Origin: Yamagishiella unicocca
Lineage: Eukaryota; Chlorophyta; Chlorophyceae; Chlamydomonadales; Volvocaceae
Assembly: GCA_003116995.1 (NCBI GenBank)
Contig: BDSL01000009.1
Coordinates: forward strand, 1,590,501 to 1,654,500
Length of the DNA stretch: 64,000 bases
Direction: 5' to 3'
Shown: in pieces, positions 21,801 to 33,835 of the stretch
Layout: each line of letters starts with the position of its first letter
Position numbering within the stretch: position 1 is the first letter of the stretch
Program-made: the position numbers and the translations under genes
Notes under the pieces: model-generated
The model's input: the letters and a program-made list of their open reading frames with translations, nothing else
What the model was told of the DNA's origin: nothing
The model's database searches: none

Positions 21801-23828
21801 CCTGCTGCGCCACGTCAGCATCAGCCCCTCCCAGCCTCTGCCAGCCGGCCCTGGGTACTCCGCAGCTGCCGCCTACGGCGGACTGCCGGTATACAGCGGA
21901 CAGCCAGTGTACGGCGGACAGCCAGTGTACGGCGGACTGCCAGTGTACGGCGAACAGCCAGTATACGGCGGACAGCCAGTGTACAGCGGACTGCCAGTGT
22001 ACGGCGGACAGCCAGTGTACGGCGGACAGCCAGTGTACAGCGGACTGCCAGTGTACGGCGGGCAGCCAGCGTACGGCGGACTGCCAGTGTACGGCGGGCT
22101 GCCAGCGTACGGCGGTCTGGCCTCCGGCGGCGGCCGCGGCACGCCTGACCCGGCCTACGGCGGTCTGCCGTCGCTGTACCCGGCTGACAAGGCTGACAGT
22201 ATTGCTTTGCAGCCCTGCTCGGCGCTCTTCTCCACCTACCTCCTCAGCCCAGTGGTTCGCGCGAGCAAGCCCAACACGACCAGCCATGAAACCACTACTA
22301 CGCGGTCCCCTGAGCCGCCGTCCCCAGGGATCCCCACCCCGCCGTACCCGACAGAAGCGGCAGCCGACGCCGATCCGCCGCCGCCGGTTCCGGAGCCCTC
22401 TTCCGCACCCGCGCCATCGGTCCCCTGGCGGCCGCCGCCACCGACCCCCTGGCGACCGCCACCGCCACCGCCGCAGGTGGCAGCGGCCCCTCCTGACGCA
22501 AACCCGCCAATGGGCGGCCTCCCGCCATCACCCACCCACCCCCCTGCCCCGGCACCAGCCGTACCCTCTGCGTCAGACGCCGCCGTGCCACCGCCCGCCG
22601 CCCCTAACCCCGGCTCCGGAAATGTGCCCGATGGTGGGGGCAGCAGCGCCAGCCGTATGGGCCCGCGGGGTGGCGGCGGCGTCAGCGGCGTCGGGGCGAG
22701 TGACAGCGGCGGCGGTGGCAGCGGCGGCGGCATGAGCCCCACCACCATAGGGATCGTGGTCGGCGGCGGCGTGCTCCTGCTGGGGCTGGTGGCGGTGGTG
22801 GCGATGGCGGCGGTGAGGGCGCACAAGCGCAAGGTGCGAGGATGCGGGCTGGGGGTCGGGAGCGCAGGTCGGGGCGAGCTGGGACACAGGTCGGGGCGAG
22901 CTGGGACACAGGTCGGGGCGAGCTGGGACACAGGTCGGGGCGAGCTGGGACACAGGTCGGGTCCAGCCGCGAAGCAGTTCCCTCAGCGCGTCGTCCAGGC
23001 ATGTGTGTATGGGGGCACCCTGCCGTGCGTGCATGTGGAATGTTTCCGTCGCTCCCTGTGTCCGTTTTATAAGCAGCGCGCGCTGTTACTTCACCGTGTG
23101 TGGGGAGGCGGGGGCCCTGCGAAAGGACCCGATTATAGTTGGGGAGGAGAGGGAAGGGGGGACGTGTAGGCCTCGGCATCGGGAGCCGCGCCTCAGCGCC
23201 CACCCGTTGCGGCTCGTCCAGCGCCGTTGCTTGGTTCACTACAGGGCCCGCAGCGCTACAGCATGACGTCTCAAGCTGATAGATACACTGACAGCCCGCC
23301 CACCCGACCCCACTCCCTGGCCATGTCATGACCTTTGCCCCCCCATAATATGCTGCACGTACGGCGCGCACTGTCGTACGTTTCCGGGCCCTCCTCCTCC
23401 AGCGGTTCGCTCCTGAGCTCAAGCTGATGAAGGACCTCATGGAGGCGGGGGCGGCGGCACCTGCAGCCAGCGGCTGCAGCACCGGCCGCCGCCTCTTCGC
23501 CCTCGATGCCTTCGGCGCCCCCCCTGGTGGCGGCGGCGGAGGCGGCGGAGGCGGGACGCGCGTCGTCGTCGTCGCCGCCGACGTGGCCTCCCAGGGTTAC
23601 GCCCGGAGCGGTGCTGCGTCAGTGACGACGTCAGTGGCGGCGACGGCATCGGCGGCGGCGGCGACGGCGATGGCGACGTGGCCTGCAGCGCAGCCGGAGG
23701 TGGCGTCGGCCGGACCCGCATCGGTGGCTGACTCGTGGCACCCCTTCCTGGAGTCGGAGCTGGACGCCCCCGTGACGCCGCCGTGGGGTCGTCCCGAGGC
23801 TCCCGAAGACGTGCAGGACTGGCCCTAG
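18882..23828 (+). CDS. Putative surface protein with seven Cys/YLLTPV modules and one membrane span
   Basis: Five phase-consistent exons: 18882-19055, 19658-19697, 20172-20365, 20743-22833 and 23403-23828, giving 974 residues. The N-terminus has a hydrophobic stretch (TLLTALFILELHLVFGV) that could be a signal peptide or anchor. Seven modules follow with the pattern C-(P/S)-x(4-9)-Y-(L/R)-L-x-(P/H)-(V/L), beginning about 20262 (diverged), 20819, 21169, 21370, 21561, 21777 and 22217. They are separated by GPSYGG and GQPVYG repeats. A Pro-rich stalk and Gly/Ser linker precede one membrane span, GIVVGGGVLLLGLVAVVAMA (about 22750-22810), followed by basic RAHKRK and a cytosolic tail. Topology suggests a cell-wall or matrix-linked surface protein. 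I do not recognise the family; it lacks hydroxyproline-rich (SP)n rods typical of pherophorins. Confidence 0.7.
19546..19632 (-). repeat. Composite of two dispersed repeat families
   Basis: Minus-oriented. The GGTTTCGAGGAAGACCCGTG end of the hairpin family (19546-19573) abuts a copy of the second family (19574-19632, AGAGAATCCGCGAGTCCACG with GCCGACAAACCGAGGG). The two families can therefore be neighbours in one larger unit. It lies in the membrane-protein intron 19056-19657. Confidence 0.65.
21880..22125 (+). repeat. 18-bp coding tandem repeat (GQPVYG)n
   Basis: About thirteen in-frame units encoding GQPVYG/GLPVYG hexapeptides inside exon 20743-22833 of the surface protein. Third-position identity between units indicates recent tandem expansion. 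Confidence 0.9.
22866..22961 (+). repeat. 22-bp minisatellite in intron
   Basis: Four perfect copies of a 22-bp unit (AGGTCGGGGCGAGCTGGGAC plus AC) and a partial fifth, in the intron 22834-23402 just after the exon that encodes the membrane span. Confidence 0.9.
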
Positions 23829-23859
23829 CCGCGTGCGCAAGCACCTGCCGTGCTGTAGC

Positions 23860-24064
23860 GGCGGCGATGACGGCGGCAGCAACGGCGACGGCGGCGGCAA
23901 CGGCGGCGGCGACGGCAGCGGCGACGGCGGCAGCAACGGCGACGGCGGCGGCAACGGCGGCGACGGCGGCGACGGCGGCGACGGCGGCGACGGCGGCGAC
24001 GGCGGCGACGGCGGCGACGGCGGCGACGGCGGCGGCGGCAACGGCGGCAACGGCGGCGGCGGCA
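23860..24064 (+). repeat. (GGCGACGGC)n tract after the surface-protein stop
   Basis: Roughly 200 bp of GGC/GAC/AAC triplets beginning about 30 bp after the stop at 23828. It would translate as Gly/Asp/Asn in one frame, but nothing suggests that it is coding; a 3' UTR repeat is likelier. Confidence 0.7.
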
Positions 24065-26556
24065 TGGGCTGATAATTACAAGAGGGCGAGTTGCCTCGTC
24101 GAGGCAGTAAGGCATCTCGCTTCGGTCACTCGGACCGCACGGACGCGCGCAGCGGTGGCTGCTGCCGGAGGAGGCCAATCCTGGCCATAGCCGTTTGCGG
24201 CGCACAGGTTTGGGTCCAAAATGCGACAACAGTGGTTCGCCAGTTTCGGGTGCTATGTCCCATCCACATCTACTCTCTATGCACACGCTGTTTGGAAACC
24301 AAGCTGGTTGTAGATTGGTGAACAGCGCGAGTGTTCCGGCCTGCCGAAAAGTTAATAGCAGAGCATACAGGTAGCAAGCAGGCCCTTGCAGACGGGCAAC
24401 AGGTTAAGCCATGCAGTTGTCTTTTTTTCAAATGAGGTTAAGCGTCGATGTGTGCACCGTACATCGTCGCAAGTCGTGCCGGCTCCAGCTGTGTTCATTC
24501 CAACGCCATGAGCTACCACCGCCAGGAAACGGGGGCTTTGACACCGGGGAAACCCCGTACCTGCCGTAATCTCAGTAGGGCACGTATAGCGCCGGTTTCT
24601 TCGATTTCTTGTCCACTTCGTTGTTATGTGGGTTTGCGTTTGCTGTTTACTGTAGGGTTCGTTACTGACACGGGGGGGCGGTGCGCTGCCAGCTCCACGC
24701 CCGCCGTGGGGGCAGCGACTGAGCGGGCGATCCATGTTTGCAGTGATGAGGCCGCGGTTGCGGGACTCAGTTGAGGACCGGGTGAGGCGTGTGGCGGTAG
24801 AGAGGGTAGATTTGGGGGATGGGGGGACTTGACAGGGAACCCATAGGTCGGAACTTGCGGGGTGGGGTGTCATGCCCCGGCACCGGCATGGTCGATTCAC
24901 GGGCATTAGTCATGGTTCCGGCGCCGGTCCAGAAACGCGAATCTGAGCGCAACAGTTGGAGTGAAGTCATCTCGCGAGTGCATTGTTAGGTACCCTTAAA
25001 TGACACTGAGTTACGGACTTCCGTCTTATATCGTCTGATAGCTTTCGGCGCCGGACAGTAGCTGGCTCACAATCGGAGCCGAAGGGATAGGGTGCGCACG
25101 TCAGGCCCACGTAGCCTAAGCCGCCTCAGCACGGCGGGACGCAATTCCTGGCATTGCCGGCCGTGCTCAATGTATCCTTTCGCACGAGGTGCCCAGTTAC
25201 AGACGACAGTGGCGAGCATCTGTTGCCCCGTAAGTGACAGTGTTGTCAAGTCCCAACGTCGGCACGTGCATTTCATGGGCAGCTGGGCCCTACGTCTCGA
25301 CTGCCTGTTGCTGTATCACGTGTTTATCTGTAGTATTGGATCACGTCTCTCTGAGAGGCATGGCTTGAATGCTGCGCTGGCAGCTGCGCGGTAGCTGTCG
25401 GTTGGTTCTGGAGCCATGGGCTCCAGGCAGGAGAACCGTACGGCGGGGGCGCGGCCTGCGCGCGCGCGCGCTTTCAGATCTCAACACCGATTGTCTCGGT
25501 GTTGCGCGATGCTACGGCAAGTTGAAGTAGAGTGTAATGGCCTGATCCACCATTGTCGCGCTCGCAAACAACTCGGCGCTATCCGCAACCACCCTCAGCA
25601 ACCATATAGTCCCCACTAGGCTGATCCCCTAGTGCTTATTGCCGCTGGCTGGTATAACCAACGGATTTAGGACGGAGAGGCTGGGCCTTACAGGCCGGGA
25701 AGCTAACACCTCCGATCGGGGCCAATTTGTGACCTAGGTGGCGGTCATAAAGCAAACCACCCTACCCCTTCTCCATGACCTCGCTTGCAGATCAACGTAC
25801 GTCGCCGATGGCAAATAATCCGGCGGTTGTAGCTGATGGGCTCCTCTCTCCTGACGGCCGACGTACCGTGTGTGAGGCTGGCCTGCCCGGCCACAACGGC
25901 GCCTTCTGCCAGCGCCCCGTACCTCAGACGCGCACCCATGCATCGGCCTCACCCTTCCCGGCCTCCCCGCCACCGCCTCCGCCTCCTTCATGCCTCCCGG
26001 CCTCAGCGCCACCACCACCGCCTCCTTCATGCCTCCCGGCCTCACCGCCACCACCTCCGCCTCCATCATCTGCATCGCTGGCCATCGACTGGATGAGCAT
26101 CCTGCTGGACTGCTTCTGGTGATCACTTGCAGTTTGGCGCGCGAGTAAGGGCAGGCCAGTTGAGGTCAGCGGCAAGGTCGGGGTGGGGAACGTAGGGCAG
26201 CCGATCAGCAAGATGTTGCAGACGTTTGCTTGTTCATAGCGTGCGCTCGGACTCGCGGTTGCTGCGAAGGATCGATCGGGTGGGGCAAGGTATCTGTTGC
26301 GCAGCCCAGCCAGCCAGGGCCAGCCCCTCAGCGTTCAGCCAGCCACACAATTGCAGCCAGCCAGCCTTCACCTATCAGTAGCCGCCAGCTCGTCCAATCT
26401 TTGTCCAGCCTTCGGTGCTGCTGATGCCTTGCCCCGCCCGTCGTCTCGCCATACCCTCGCTCTTACTTTCCGGTCCTATATGCGCGCGGAGCCCTGCTTG
26501 GGGTCCGTGCTTTTCGGGATGAGAGGCGGCTGGTCCCGATGCAAGCATCGTTGCGG
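24065..26556. other. Gene-poor stretch between the surface gene and the element array
   Basis: Composition shifts from very GC-rich to moderate. I find no recognisable gene. One open frame at 25775-26122 (115 codons) carries three roughly 36-bp repeats encoding a PPPPPPSCLPAS-type sequence and could be a small exon, but has no other support. CAGC/CAGCCAGC runs occur at 26300-26370. Confidence 0.4.
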
Positions 26557-26815
26557 CGCTTCACTGGTTCGTCGGTTGCTGGGCTGTTAGGTTGGTTGGT
26601 GGTCGGGTCCTGATAGGGGAGCCTCTAGTGCAAATTCCCCCTGGGGTACTGGCTGCTGCTCTGTGTGCCTACGGCCTGTCGATTTGGTGTTCTGGTGGTT
26701 TGCCTTTGTTCCGATGCACGTCAGTCTTTGTCTCCTCCGTCTTTCTCAGTGTCAGGCGATGTGCCCGTTGGTTCTACCTCTTGGTCTGGAACCCACTATA
26801 ACCGTCACAACAATC
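26557..26815 (-). mobile_element. SINE-like element, antisense copy
   Basis: Reverse complement matches 10008-10290 and is nearly identical to 34236-34495 over about 255 bp. The 5' end lies near GTTATAGTGGGTTCC on the minus strand. It sits just upstream of the first copy of the large recombinase element, and the 34236-34495 copy sits in the same relation to the next one. Confidence 0.65.
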
Positions 26816-26879
26816 CTAGTTATGTTCTCAAAAGGTTCGCTTTCTCTTCCCGGTACGCGATGAGCGTGTATGTTGTCCC

Positions 26880-27128
26880 CTAGCCTACGATTATTTACGG
26901 CACATCCTGCTGTATTGATTGGGGGACCCTCGATTTTCTTCGAAAGTGTGGGGTGTAAGGCGTTGCATGCTGGTGGGGTCGTTCTTGTAGCCAACAGCGA
27001 GTTGTTATTACACAGTTTCTATCGCAGCCGAGTTGTTGACTTTAACCACCGCCGTGACATAGGGATGCAACGTCTGTGCGGTTGACTATAATTGCTTGTT
27101 AGTTAGGCTCGCGACAAGTCCCTCCGTC
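26880..27128 (+). promoter_or_regulatory. 5' flank shared by element copies A and B
   Basis: Resembles 35010-35257 in order and content: TACGATTAT, a GGG-ACCCTCGAT block, GTTGCATGCTGGTGGGGTC, and then a start codon (27129 and 35258). Because it precedes the same start codon in two copies, it probably holds the element's own promoter or 5' terminal region. No terminal repeat could be defined. Confidence 0.5.
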
Positions 27129-30100
27129 ATGGTCCAGCTGGGTGGGACATTACAAGATAATATACGCATTCCGGCTGTGCAGTCTTTGCCCGGTGGCTTG
27201 GTGAATATACAGTGTGGATAAGTATTGTCTTTAAGAGAACAGTAGCCTGACCCCCCGTTCTCGCGTTGAAAAGCAGGCGGTGGCTTTGTTGTGGATGAAA
27301 CAACAGCGACCCCGTAGCCGCGTGGTGTGCGTCGCTGGCCAAGCCCGTTCGGCCGCCATCCTGGCAGCAAGGCGGTCGACCGGTCAGCGCCCGCAACATG
27401 GTGGAGCCTGGGTGAGTTATGCCTTATGCGTATGAGGGGCCATACTCTTGTGGCAGCATATTTGAACGTCGCATTTGGGGGACGAGGGTAACTTCGCTTT
27501 CGAAATTTCCATCTTTGTTTAGGACTGCTGCCGTCCTGGCTTGTAATCGTGCACCGAATGAGTGGCTTTCGCACCTACCTTTTGCATGTGTCTATTGTCA
27601 TCAGGCGCGGCCGTCGTCACCTGTGGAGGCTACTATGGACGTGGCGGCTTACTTGTGTTATTGCACCTATCTGCCGGCACCATTGACGAGATGGCGCGGG
27701 AGTGCATCGACGGCCCTACCGTTACACTACCCCCTTCAGTCACGGTAGTGGACACCGGGAAGGTTAGCTGGTTTGGGAATGCTCGCACGGCCTGCATGGT
27801 TCTCATGTCGTCCAGATTTCCCGGGAGGTGATTCGATTCAAGACCATCAAGCAGTCCACTGCGATGGCCAAGTATGCAGCTGTGCACGGCGAGGGCAGCT
27901 TTATGCGTGTCCTTCCACTGCGCTGGCACCAACCTACCGCCTGGACTGGATTTGCACAATGGTCTGTGGCCGTGCCAGCTTCGAAGCTGGTCATGGTGAG
28001 CCTGGCTTTGTGAAGCATGAATTGCAAGTACATGGGGGGGGGGGATCATCCACTGTTGCGGCGGTTGTATTCATAATTAACAAGTGGTTCTGGATTCTGA
28101 ACCTTTTGCCGCAGCGTTATGTGTCAGCGGGGCCACAAGCCAAGCAACGAAGAAGCGACATGGAAACAGCACAAATCGCGGTGCATGCATCAGTCACGAC
28201 TGCGCTGGGACAAGAAGGTCGCGAAACGGGCAAGACTGGCAAGGGCTGCTGCCAGCGCTGCCAGGGGACAGGTGGAGGCATGCAGCCTGGCTGTCTCATC
28301 AGCAGCAGTGCATGTGGAGGCGTCGCTCGGCGTTGGGTTCCGTCATCGGTCTTTGCTGCAGCCAGCAAGTGGACACCAGCGCCACGGAAGTGTTTGTCAG
28401 GGTTGCCATCTTTATTGCCCTGGTCACCAACGCCGCCTTCTTCGCCACCAACACCGTCACCGCTCCTGCCAAGTAAGAACAGCACCACCACCTCCACTCC
28501 TGCCACCGCCGCCGCCACCACCCCCACCTCCACCACCACCACTGCCACCACTCCCACTCCCCCCTCCATCCCTTGCCACCACCCACACCAGCTCCTCCAC
28601 CTGTTGGGAGTCCTGCCACTGTCCTGTGAGATGGTGGGAATAGCCCAGAGGATGCGATCAATCTCTGCCATTCACAGCTGGATGTTGTTGAGTTACCTCA
28701 AGCAGCGCATGTATTGGTCGCAACTGCCCATTCATGCTGGGATGGGATTGGTCCTGCCATGGCAGCTGGCGACATCGGTGGTATTGGCTTTGGCAGAGGT
28801 GCTTGGCACCATGCTATGCTGAGCACACTGGCAGGTGCCCGTTGCTTGAGTCAAGAACGCCATGCAGGCGTCCATGCATGGCTGGCAGCAGTGCTGGAGC
28901 ATCTGCTCCTCAGCCTGTTGGATCTGGGCTATCTGTTGCATTCCCACTTGTGGTTGGCAATCCAGGCGGTGGCCAGCACACCAGCCAGCGGTAGGTGCAG
29001 TGATGCCAGCAGTCATGGATGCTTGAGTTGTAGTACTGCGGGCAGTTGCACCCAGTGCTGACCCCATGCGGGCGAACTGGCAGAAGCTTTTGGAGGTAAC
29101 TAGGCACCAGGCGAGCGATGAAGATTCGCAGGCAATGGCAGCAGCTATTCGGCGCCATGCAGAGACAATGTTCCAGAATGCTGCCAATAATGGCGTAGTC
29201 GATGAGTGTGACACTGCACCAGCTGAGCCAGACAGCGACAGCGATGCATATATATTCATATCATGTTGTACTCCCTACCGGCATTCGATGCGAAGTATGA
29301 AGGAGATGCTGTGCTGCAGCTGCATCGCTTCCTCTACATGCGCAACACGTTTGAGCATGCGTCTTGGCGTGACTGCCTGCGCTGCCCTGCGATGCAGCCT
29401 GGCGTCTTGGGGTTCCCAATCCTATCTGTGCAAGCTCACGGACGCCAGTTACCCATCATTTGAGGGCATCCGTCTTCATGATGCCCAGGCAGGAGCACTT
29501 CGCACGATGTGTGCATGCTGCTGGCTATCCTGGACGAACCGCGCATGGTAAGCTAAGGTTTGGGTTCTGGTGGTGAGGTAGCTGTGGGTGTTAAGGGTAA
29601 TCGACAGGTGTAGGCAAGTCGTAAGCATCTGTGGCTGTAAAGTAAATTGAAACAAGCTACTATTGCTTGATCTGTACTAGGGGTGGCAACTTCCGGCATA
29701 ATAGACCTCTGGGACAGAAAAGTGTGTAGAGTGCGTGAATAGCGTAGAGTTTTGAAAACCATAAAAATGCGGTTGGCTTTTCATCGGCGTCGGACGTAAT
29801 AATTACGGTACCGTGCGTGTTCCTTGACCTTTACCAAGGGCCCACCATTCCTTTCTGCTTTGTATCGCAAGATTTATTTGTTTCTACGATGTTCTGCTCG
29901 CTCCTAGTTGCGAGTCGTATGAAAGAATGGCCTAGCAGTGGCCCAGTAAGCCTGCCATCACCACAAAAAACATGAAAGCTGTGGTAAAGAACAGCTGTAG
30001 CCTGCTAGCTTCGACTCCCAAGGTCCACAAGCAGTACTCCAGTGTTGCCCCTGCAGCCAGCCCTATGGCATATGAAAGTTTGTTACCCCTCAGTTTGGCA

Positions 30101-30187
30101 AACTGTTGGCAAACCGAGCCTCTAACCTAACCGACCTGGTGCTTGCTCTCTGCCGAGGCGCCCACCTTCGGAGTTTTACCCTCTGGT

Positions 30188-30231
30188 GGTTTACCCAAGC
30201 AGCAGTGGGCTACCAGCAGTGGGTAAACCAC
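30188..30231. repeat. Small hairpin inside the enlarged intron of copy A
   Basis: GTGGTTTACCCA and TGGGTAAACCAC form 12-bp arms around a short spacer. The host intron is about three times longer than the equivalent in copy C (45209-45539), so an insertion is likely, but its ends could not be set. Confidence 0.5.
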
Positions 30232-30630
30232 TGGAAGGTTCATTGGACCCCATAGCCCGTTAGTTTGGTTACCCCCTTATAACCTTCCCTTTCCTTACTA
30301 TCCTGTAACCCTTGGCGATTTCGGTTGGAGCAATGTTATGGTTGTCTGTAATTTTGTCAGAATGGGCACCGTAGTTTACATTATGCTGTCACAGTAAAGA
30401 TGGTCGATTTTTAGCCCCACCATACATAGTTTTCAGTAACCAAAGTATGTAAAGCGTAACACCGTAAAGCATAGGTATCACCCCTAATCTGTAACCTTGT
30501 TTCCCTTATGTTTTGTATTGTATTGTTATGCAGGCTGCCGAAGTGGTAAGCTGCATTGCTTGATGATAAAGGCGTACATTATGAACGGTGCCATTTCTCA
30601 AGGGGACATGTTGCACGCCTGCAGCGTTAA

Positions 30631-30724
30631 CGCAAATATACACCAACAGTGCGACTGTCGTTCACCCAGCCCATAATGTTATGGGCTGGGTGAACGACAG
30701 TCACACTGTTGGTGTATATTTGCG
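30631..30724. repeat. Inverted duplication hairpin, 46-bp arms
   Basis: Arms 30631-30676 and 30679-30724 with a 2-bp spacer and one or two mismatches. Copy C has only the right-hand version (about 45633-45680), so the left arm is an added reverse-complement copy inserted within the recombinase box II exon, breaking its reading frame. Confidence 0.9.
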
Positions 30725-30926
30725 GGACACCTGGGGCCAGATTCTTCAAGCTGGTCAATCGTCCATAGTAGAGTCTCCCATTGCTGGTGTGGCTACACCA
30801 GTGGCTATGGGTTCAGCTACACCAGTGGAGCCCAGTGCCATCATTCAGGGCTTATCAACTGCAATGGATGCTGCCATCAGCGCTGGTGAGGAGGGTTCCC
30901 CTGGTGATTCGGTTGGGTGGGCCCAG

Positions 30927-31120
30927 CCAATAGCGGACAGTTCTATTAGTTCATCGACGTGGAGGTCCCAGCACGGCCGTTGTCATACGGCGTCGGGCCA
31001 TGAAGCCACTGCCCGACGCCGTATGACAAGTTGTCAGCAGCCGTTGTCATTGACAACGGCTGCTGGGACTGAGCAACGTTCTCCACGTCGATGGATTAAT
31101 AGAACTGTCCGCTATTGGCT
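30927..31120. repeat. Nested inverted duplications in copy A
   Basis: Outer arms about 30927-30965 and 31081-31120. Inside are a hairpin with arms 30980-30998 and 31011-31029, and another with arms 31035-31049 and 31051-31065. The equivalent stretch of copy C (about 45885-45970) has none. The nesting resembles repeated template switching rather than a single insertion. Confidence 0.85.
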
Positions 31121-33314
31121 GGCAGTGGCTTCATGGTGACTGATGGTAGCTTCAGCAGCCCAGGGGCCCACATGCAGTCTACTGGATGCGATGGAAGCTC
31201 GAGCCACAGGTGGCCATTCGTCCAGTCTTCTATCTGTTTCTGGCCTACCCTGCCGGAATGCAGCTGATGTTGATGGCATCCAAGTTCGACTGGTGTAGCA
31301 AGGTTCTGTGCTGGCAGCCATGGCGGCTGCCATCACATATCATGTGGATCTTGGGTCTCTTGACCGTGCGTCTCAGGTGGTCAGGGGGAAGCCATCAACT
31401 CGGTTTAATGTGCGCACTGAGGTTGCACCTGACCTCCTGCCGCAAGTGCGGGCTGTGGTCGACAAGCTGAAGACCGCTATGACAGCTCGTCAACGTAGCC
31501 ATGTTGTGGGACCCCAGGCTCAAGTGGATCTCCTTGCAACAAATACAATGCTTGGTGGAGTGCAGCATGTCTCGGTAAGTTGGCAGTATTCTGTGTGATA
31601 TCACCCATTGCATGTATAAAGTGTGTCGGGTTGAGTAGGGCTGTGTGTTGTGGGGACCCATAGTCTGTGTTTTCCCCTGAAAAGTGTGCGTATGTAGGAT
31701 GAATATGGTCGTTTTATCTATGTATTGTGCATGAGGGGCCTGAATGTACTTGTGCGGTTGCCATGTGTGATAATGCTGTGTGTTTGCAAGTACATCTGCC
31801 TCAGGTTAGGGTTTCAATGCTCATCACGCACAGTAAAGTTTGATTCTGCCCTTTTTATTTATATTTCCATACTTGCAGATGTTTGGCAATATGTCTGGTC
31901 GGACCCAATTGCTACCTTGTGCTCTGCTACAGCAGCTTAGCGCTGGGACATATGTTGAGGTCCTGGGGTCGCGTCACCTGGCTGGTGATGTATTGGTGCC
32001 ACAGCTACAGCGGCATGTTGCTGCTGCTATGGCCGGTGCTGCTGGCTGGTCTGCTGCCATACTAACCGGCTCAGGTGCTGTGCCGTCAACCAGTGTCCCG
32101 ATTGGGCACAACAGTGGTGGCTGGGCGCCTGCTGCACGTGGCGCACGCACACCAATGGTGGCACCCGTTTTTGGGCCGTCCCTGATCGATGCAGCTGAGG
32201 ACCGGCGCCAGATTCAGCCAGATTGCTGCCATTCTGGCACCACCCAACAGCAGCCGCAAGCAGCGTGCGGCTGCAACATACAAGGGTGTTGTGGAGCAGG
32301 TTGGCACTGGCGGCCTGGCTCAGGAGGTGCCGGGTGCCGCTGTCCTCATCGCTGCTCTTGGTACTGGTGGAGCTCTGTGCAGAAAGCAGCCTCTCATCCA
32401 GCTGGCACGGACGCATTGCAACAGTCTACCGAAGTTCCTGCCAACTTACACTGCTGTCATGTACCAGAATGTGGGCAAGATGCAGGTGGCCTTGTGTCAC
32501 GAGCAGTTGGCCATGGCCAAATGCAGGGGCGTGATGAGCGAGTTTGTGGACCGAGCCTTACAGCAGCACGTGGGTGCGCAGTCGTACAGCAGCAGCAAAA
32601 TAACGGACCATCTTGCAGCCAGGCTGACAGCGGACATGTTGTCTGACTCGGAATTGCCAGCCAAATTTATGCTGCCTAATATGGTGGCAGCTGTCCCCCC
32701 TGGTGCGAAGCCCTTGTGACAGCTGGTGGTCGGGCAATCCGTGTTTCTGGAAAGACAGCTGCTGCAGCAGCTGTGGGCCGGGATGTTCAGATGATGAAGG
32801 CGGGCAAAATCCCTCGTGGCCCACTGTCATGGTACTTGGAGCGCAATGAAGTGGTACAGGAGTTTGTGGACCTTCATGAGGACCATGCGAAGCAGCTGGC
32901 TGACGCCCGCACAGTTGACCAGCATTGTGCCCTGTCAGGCCGGGTGCTGGTCGTGGGTGCCATTCCAGGTGCCGCAGCTGCTACAACAGCCCTGGCCAGC
33001 ACTGGTGCTTATGGCAGCACGTCGGACGACGGGGCGACACAATCTGAGGCATCTGGCAGGCAGGCTGTCTCTGGTAGTGTTGCACCCCAGGTTGTTGTTG
33101 CATCCCCGGAGATGCATGGTAGATGTTGCTCCATCTCTTGTGGAGCACCGCAGCACTCACGTACATGTGCTTCAAAGTTGGCTTGAAGGCTGTGTAGCTG
33201 CAAAGGTCATTAATAGTGATCTCGAGGTCCTCTCACTTGGCACCCGCTCCAAGAAGGGTTCACAGTTACCTGAAGACCGAGTCGCTTACATGATGGATTG
33301 CCTAGAGAGGGCAG

Positions 33315-33835
33315 TACTGCCCCATCAAGGCAATCCATCATGTAAGCAACTCGGTCTTCAGGTAACCGTGAACCCTTCTTGGAGCGGGTGCCAAGTGAGA
33401 GGACCTCGAGATCACTATTAATGACCTTTGCAGCTACACAGCCTTCAAGCCAACTTTGAAGCACATGCTATGTACGTGAGTGCTGTGGTGCTCCACAAGA
33501 GATGAAGCAACATCCACCATGCATCTCCGGGGATGCAACAACAACCCGGGGTGCAACACTACCAGAGACAGCCTGCCTGCCAGATGCCTCAGATTGTGTC
33601 GCGCCGTGGTCCGACGTGCTGCCATAGGCTCACAGCTGCTGCAGCAGCTGTCTTTCCAGAAACATGGATTGCCCGACCACCAGGCGACTTGAACAAGGGC
33701 TTCGCACCAGGAGTGACAGCTGCCACCATATGAGGCAGCATAAATTTGGCTCGGCAATTCCGAGTCAGACAACATGTCCGCTGGCAGCCTGGCTGCAAGA
33801 TGGTCCGTTATTTTGCTGCTGCTGTTCCTAACCTC
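33315..33835 (-). repeat. Fold-back arm: inverted copy of the end of copy A
   Basis: Sequence reverses at 33314/33315 inside the natural palindrome GGGCAGTACTGCCC and then runs back as the reverse complement of about 32590-33314, with an internal deletion of roughly 200 bp. The first 150 bp are nearly perfect, including LEVLSLGTRSKKGS-coding sequence on the minus strand. Confidence 0.9.

Larger units (their letters stand above)
27129..33314 (+). pseudogene. Decayed copy A of the tyrosine recombinase/helicase element
   Basis: Starts with the same 24-residue exon as copy B (27129-27200), then an equivalent second exon (27277-27411). The third exon (from about 27606), the basic/Pro-rich exon (28112-29230) and the middle region carry frameshifts relative to copies B and C. 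A deletion joins the acidic end of the Pro-rich exon (about 29230) to the intron before exon 9 (about 29262), removing the recombinase core-binding exons and the exon with catalytic R and K. The exon with HxxR, W and Y (from 30537) survives but is interrupted by inverted duplications. The unknown middle domain resumes at 31877 with a frameshift near 32215 and a stop near 32718, and runs to the fold-back at 33315. The helicase part is absent. Dead copy. Confidence 0.8.

Noticed and set aside
21880..22125. CRISPR-like regular repeat
   Set aside because: The 18-bp units are contiguous and in frame with a protein, with no spacers; this is a nuclear eukaryotic gene.
23833..24072. Gly/Asp/Asn-rich small protein after the surface gene
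   Set aside because: A simple GGC/GAC repeat with no start context; it lies in the expected 3' UTR.
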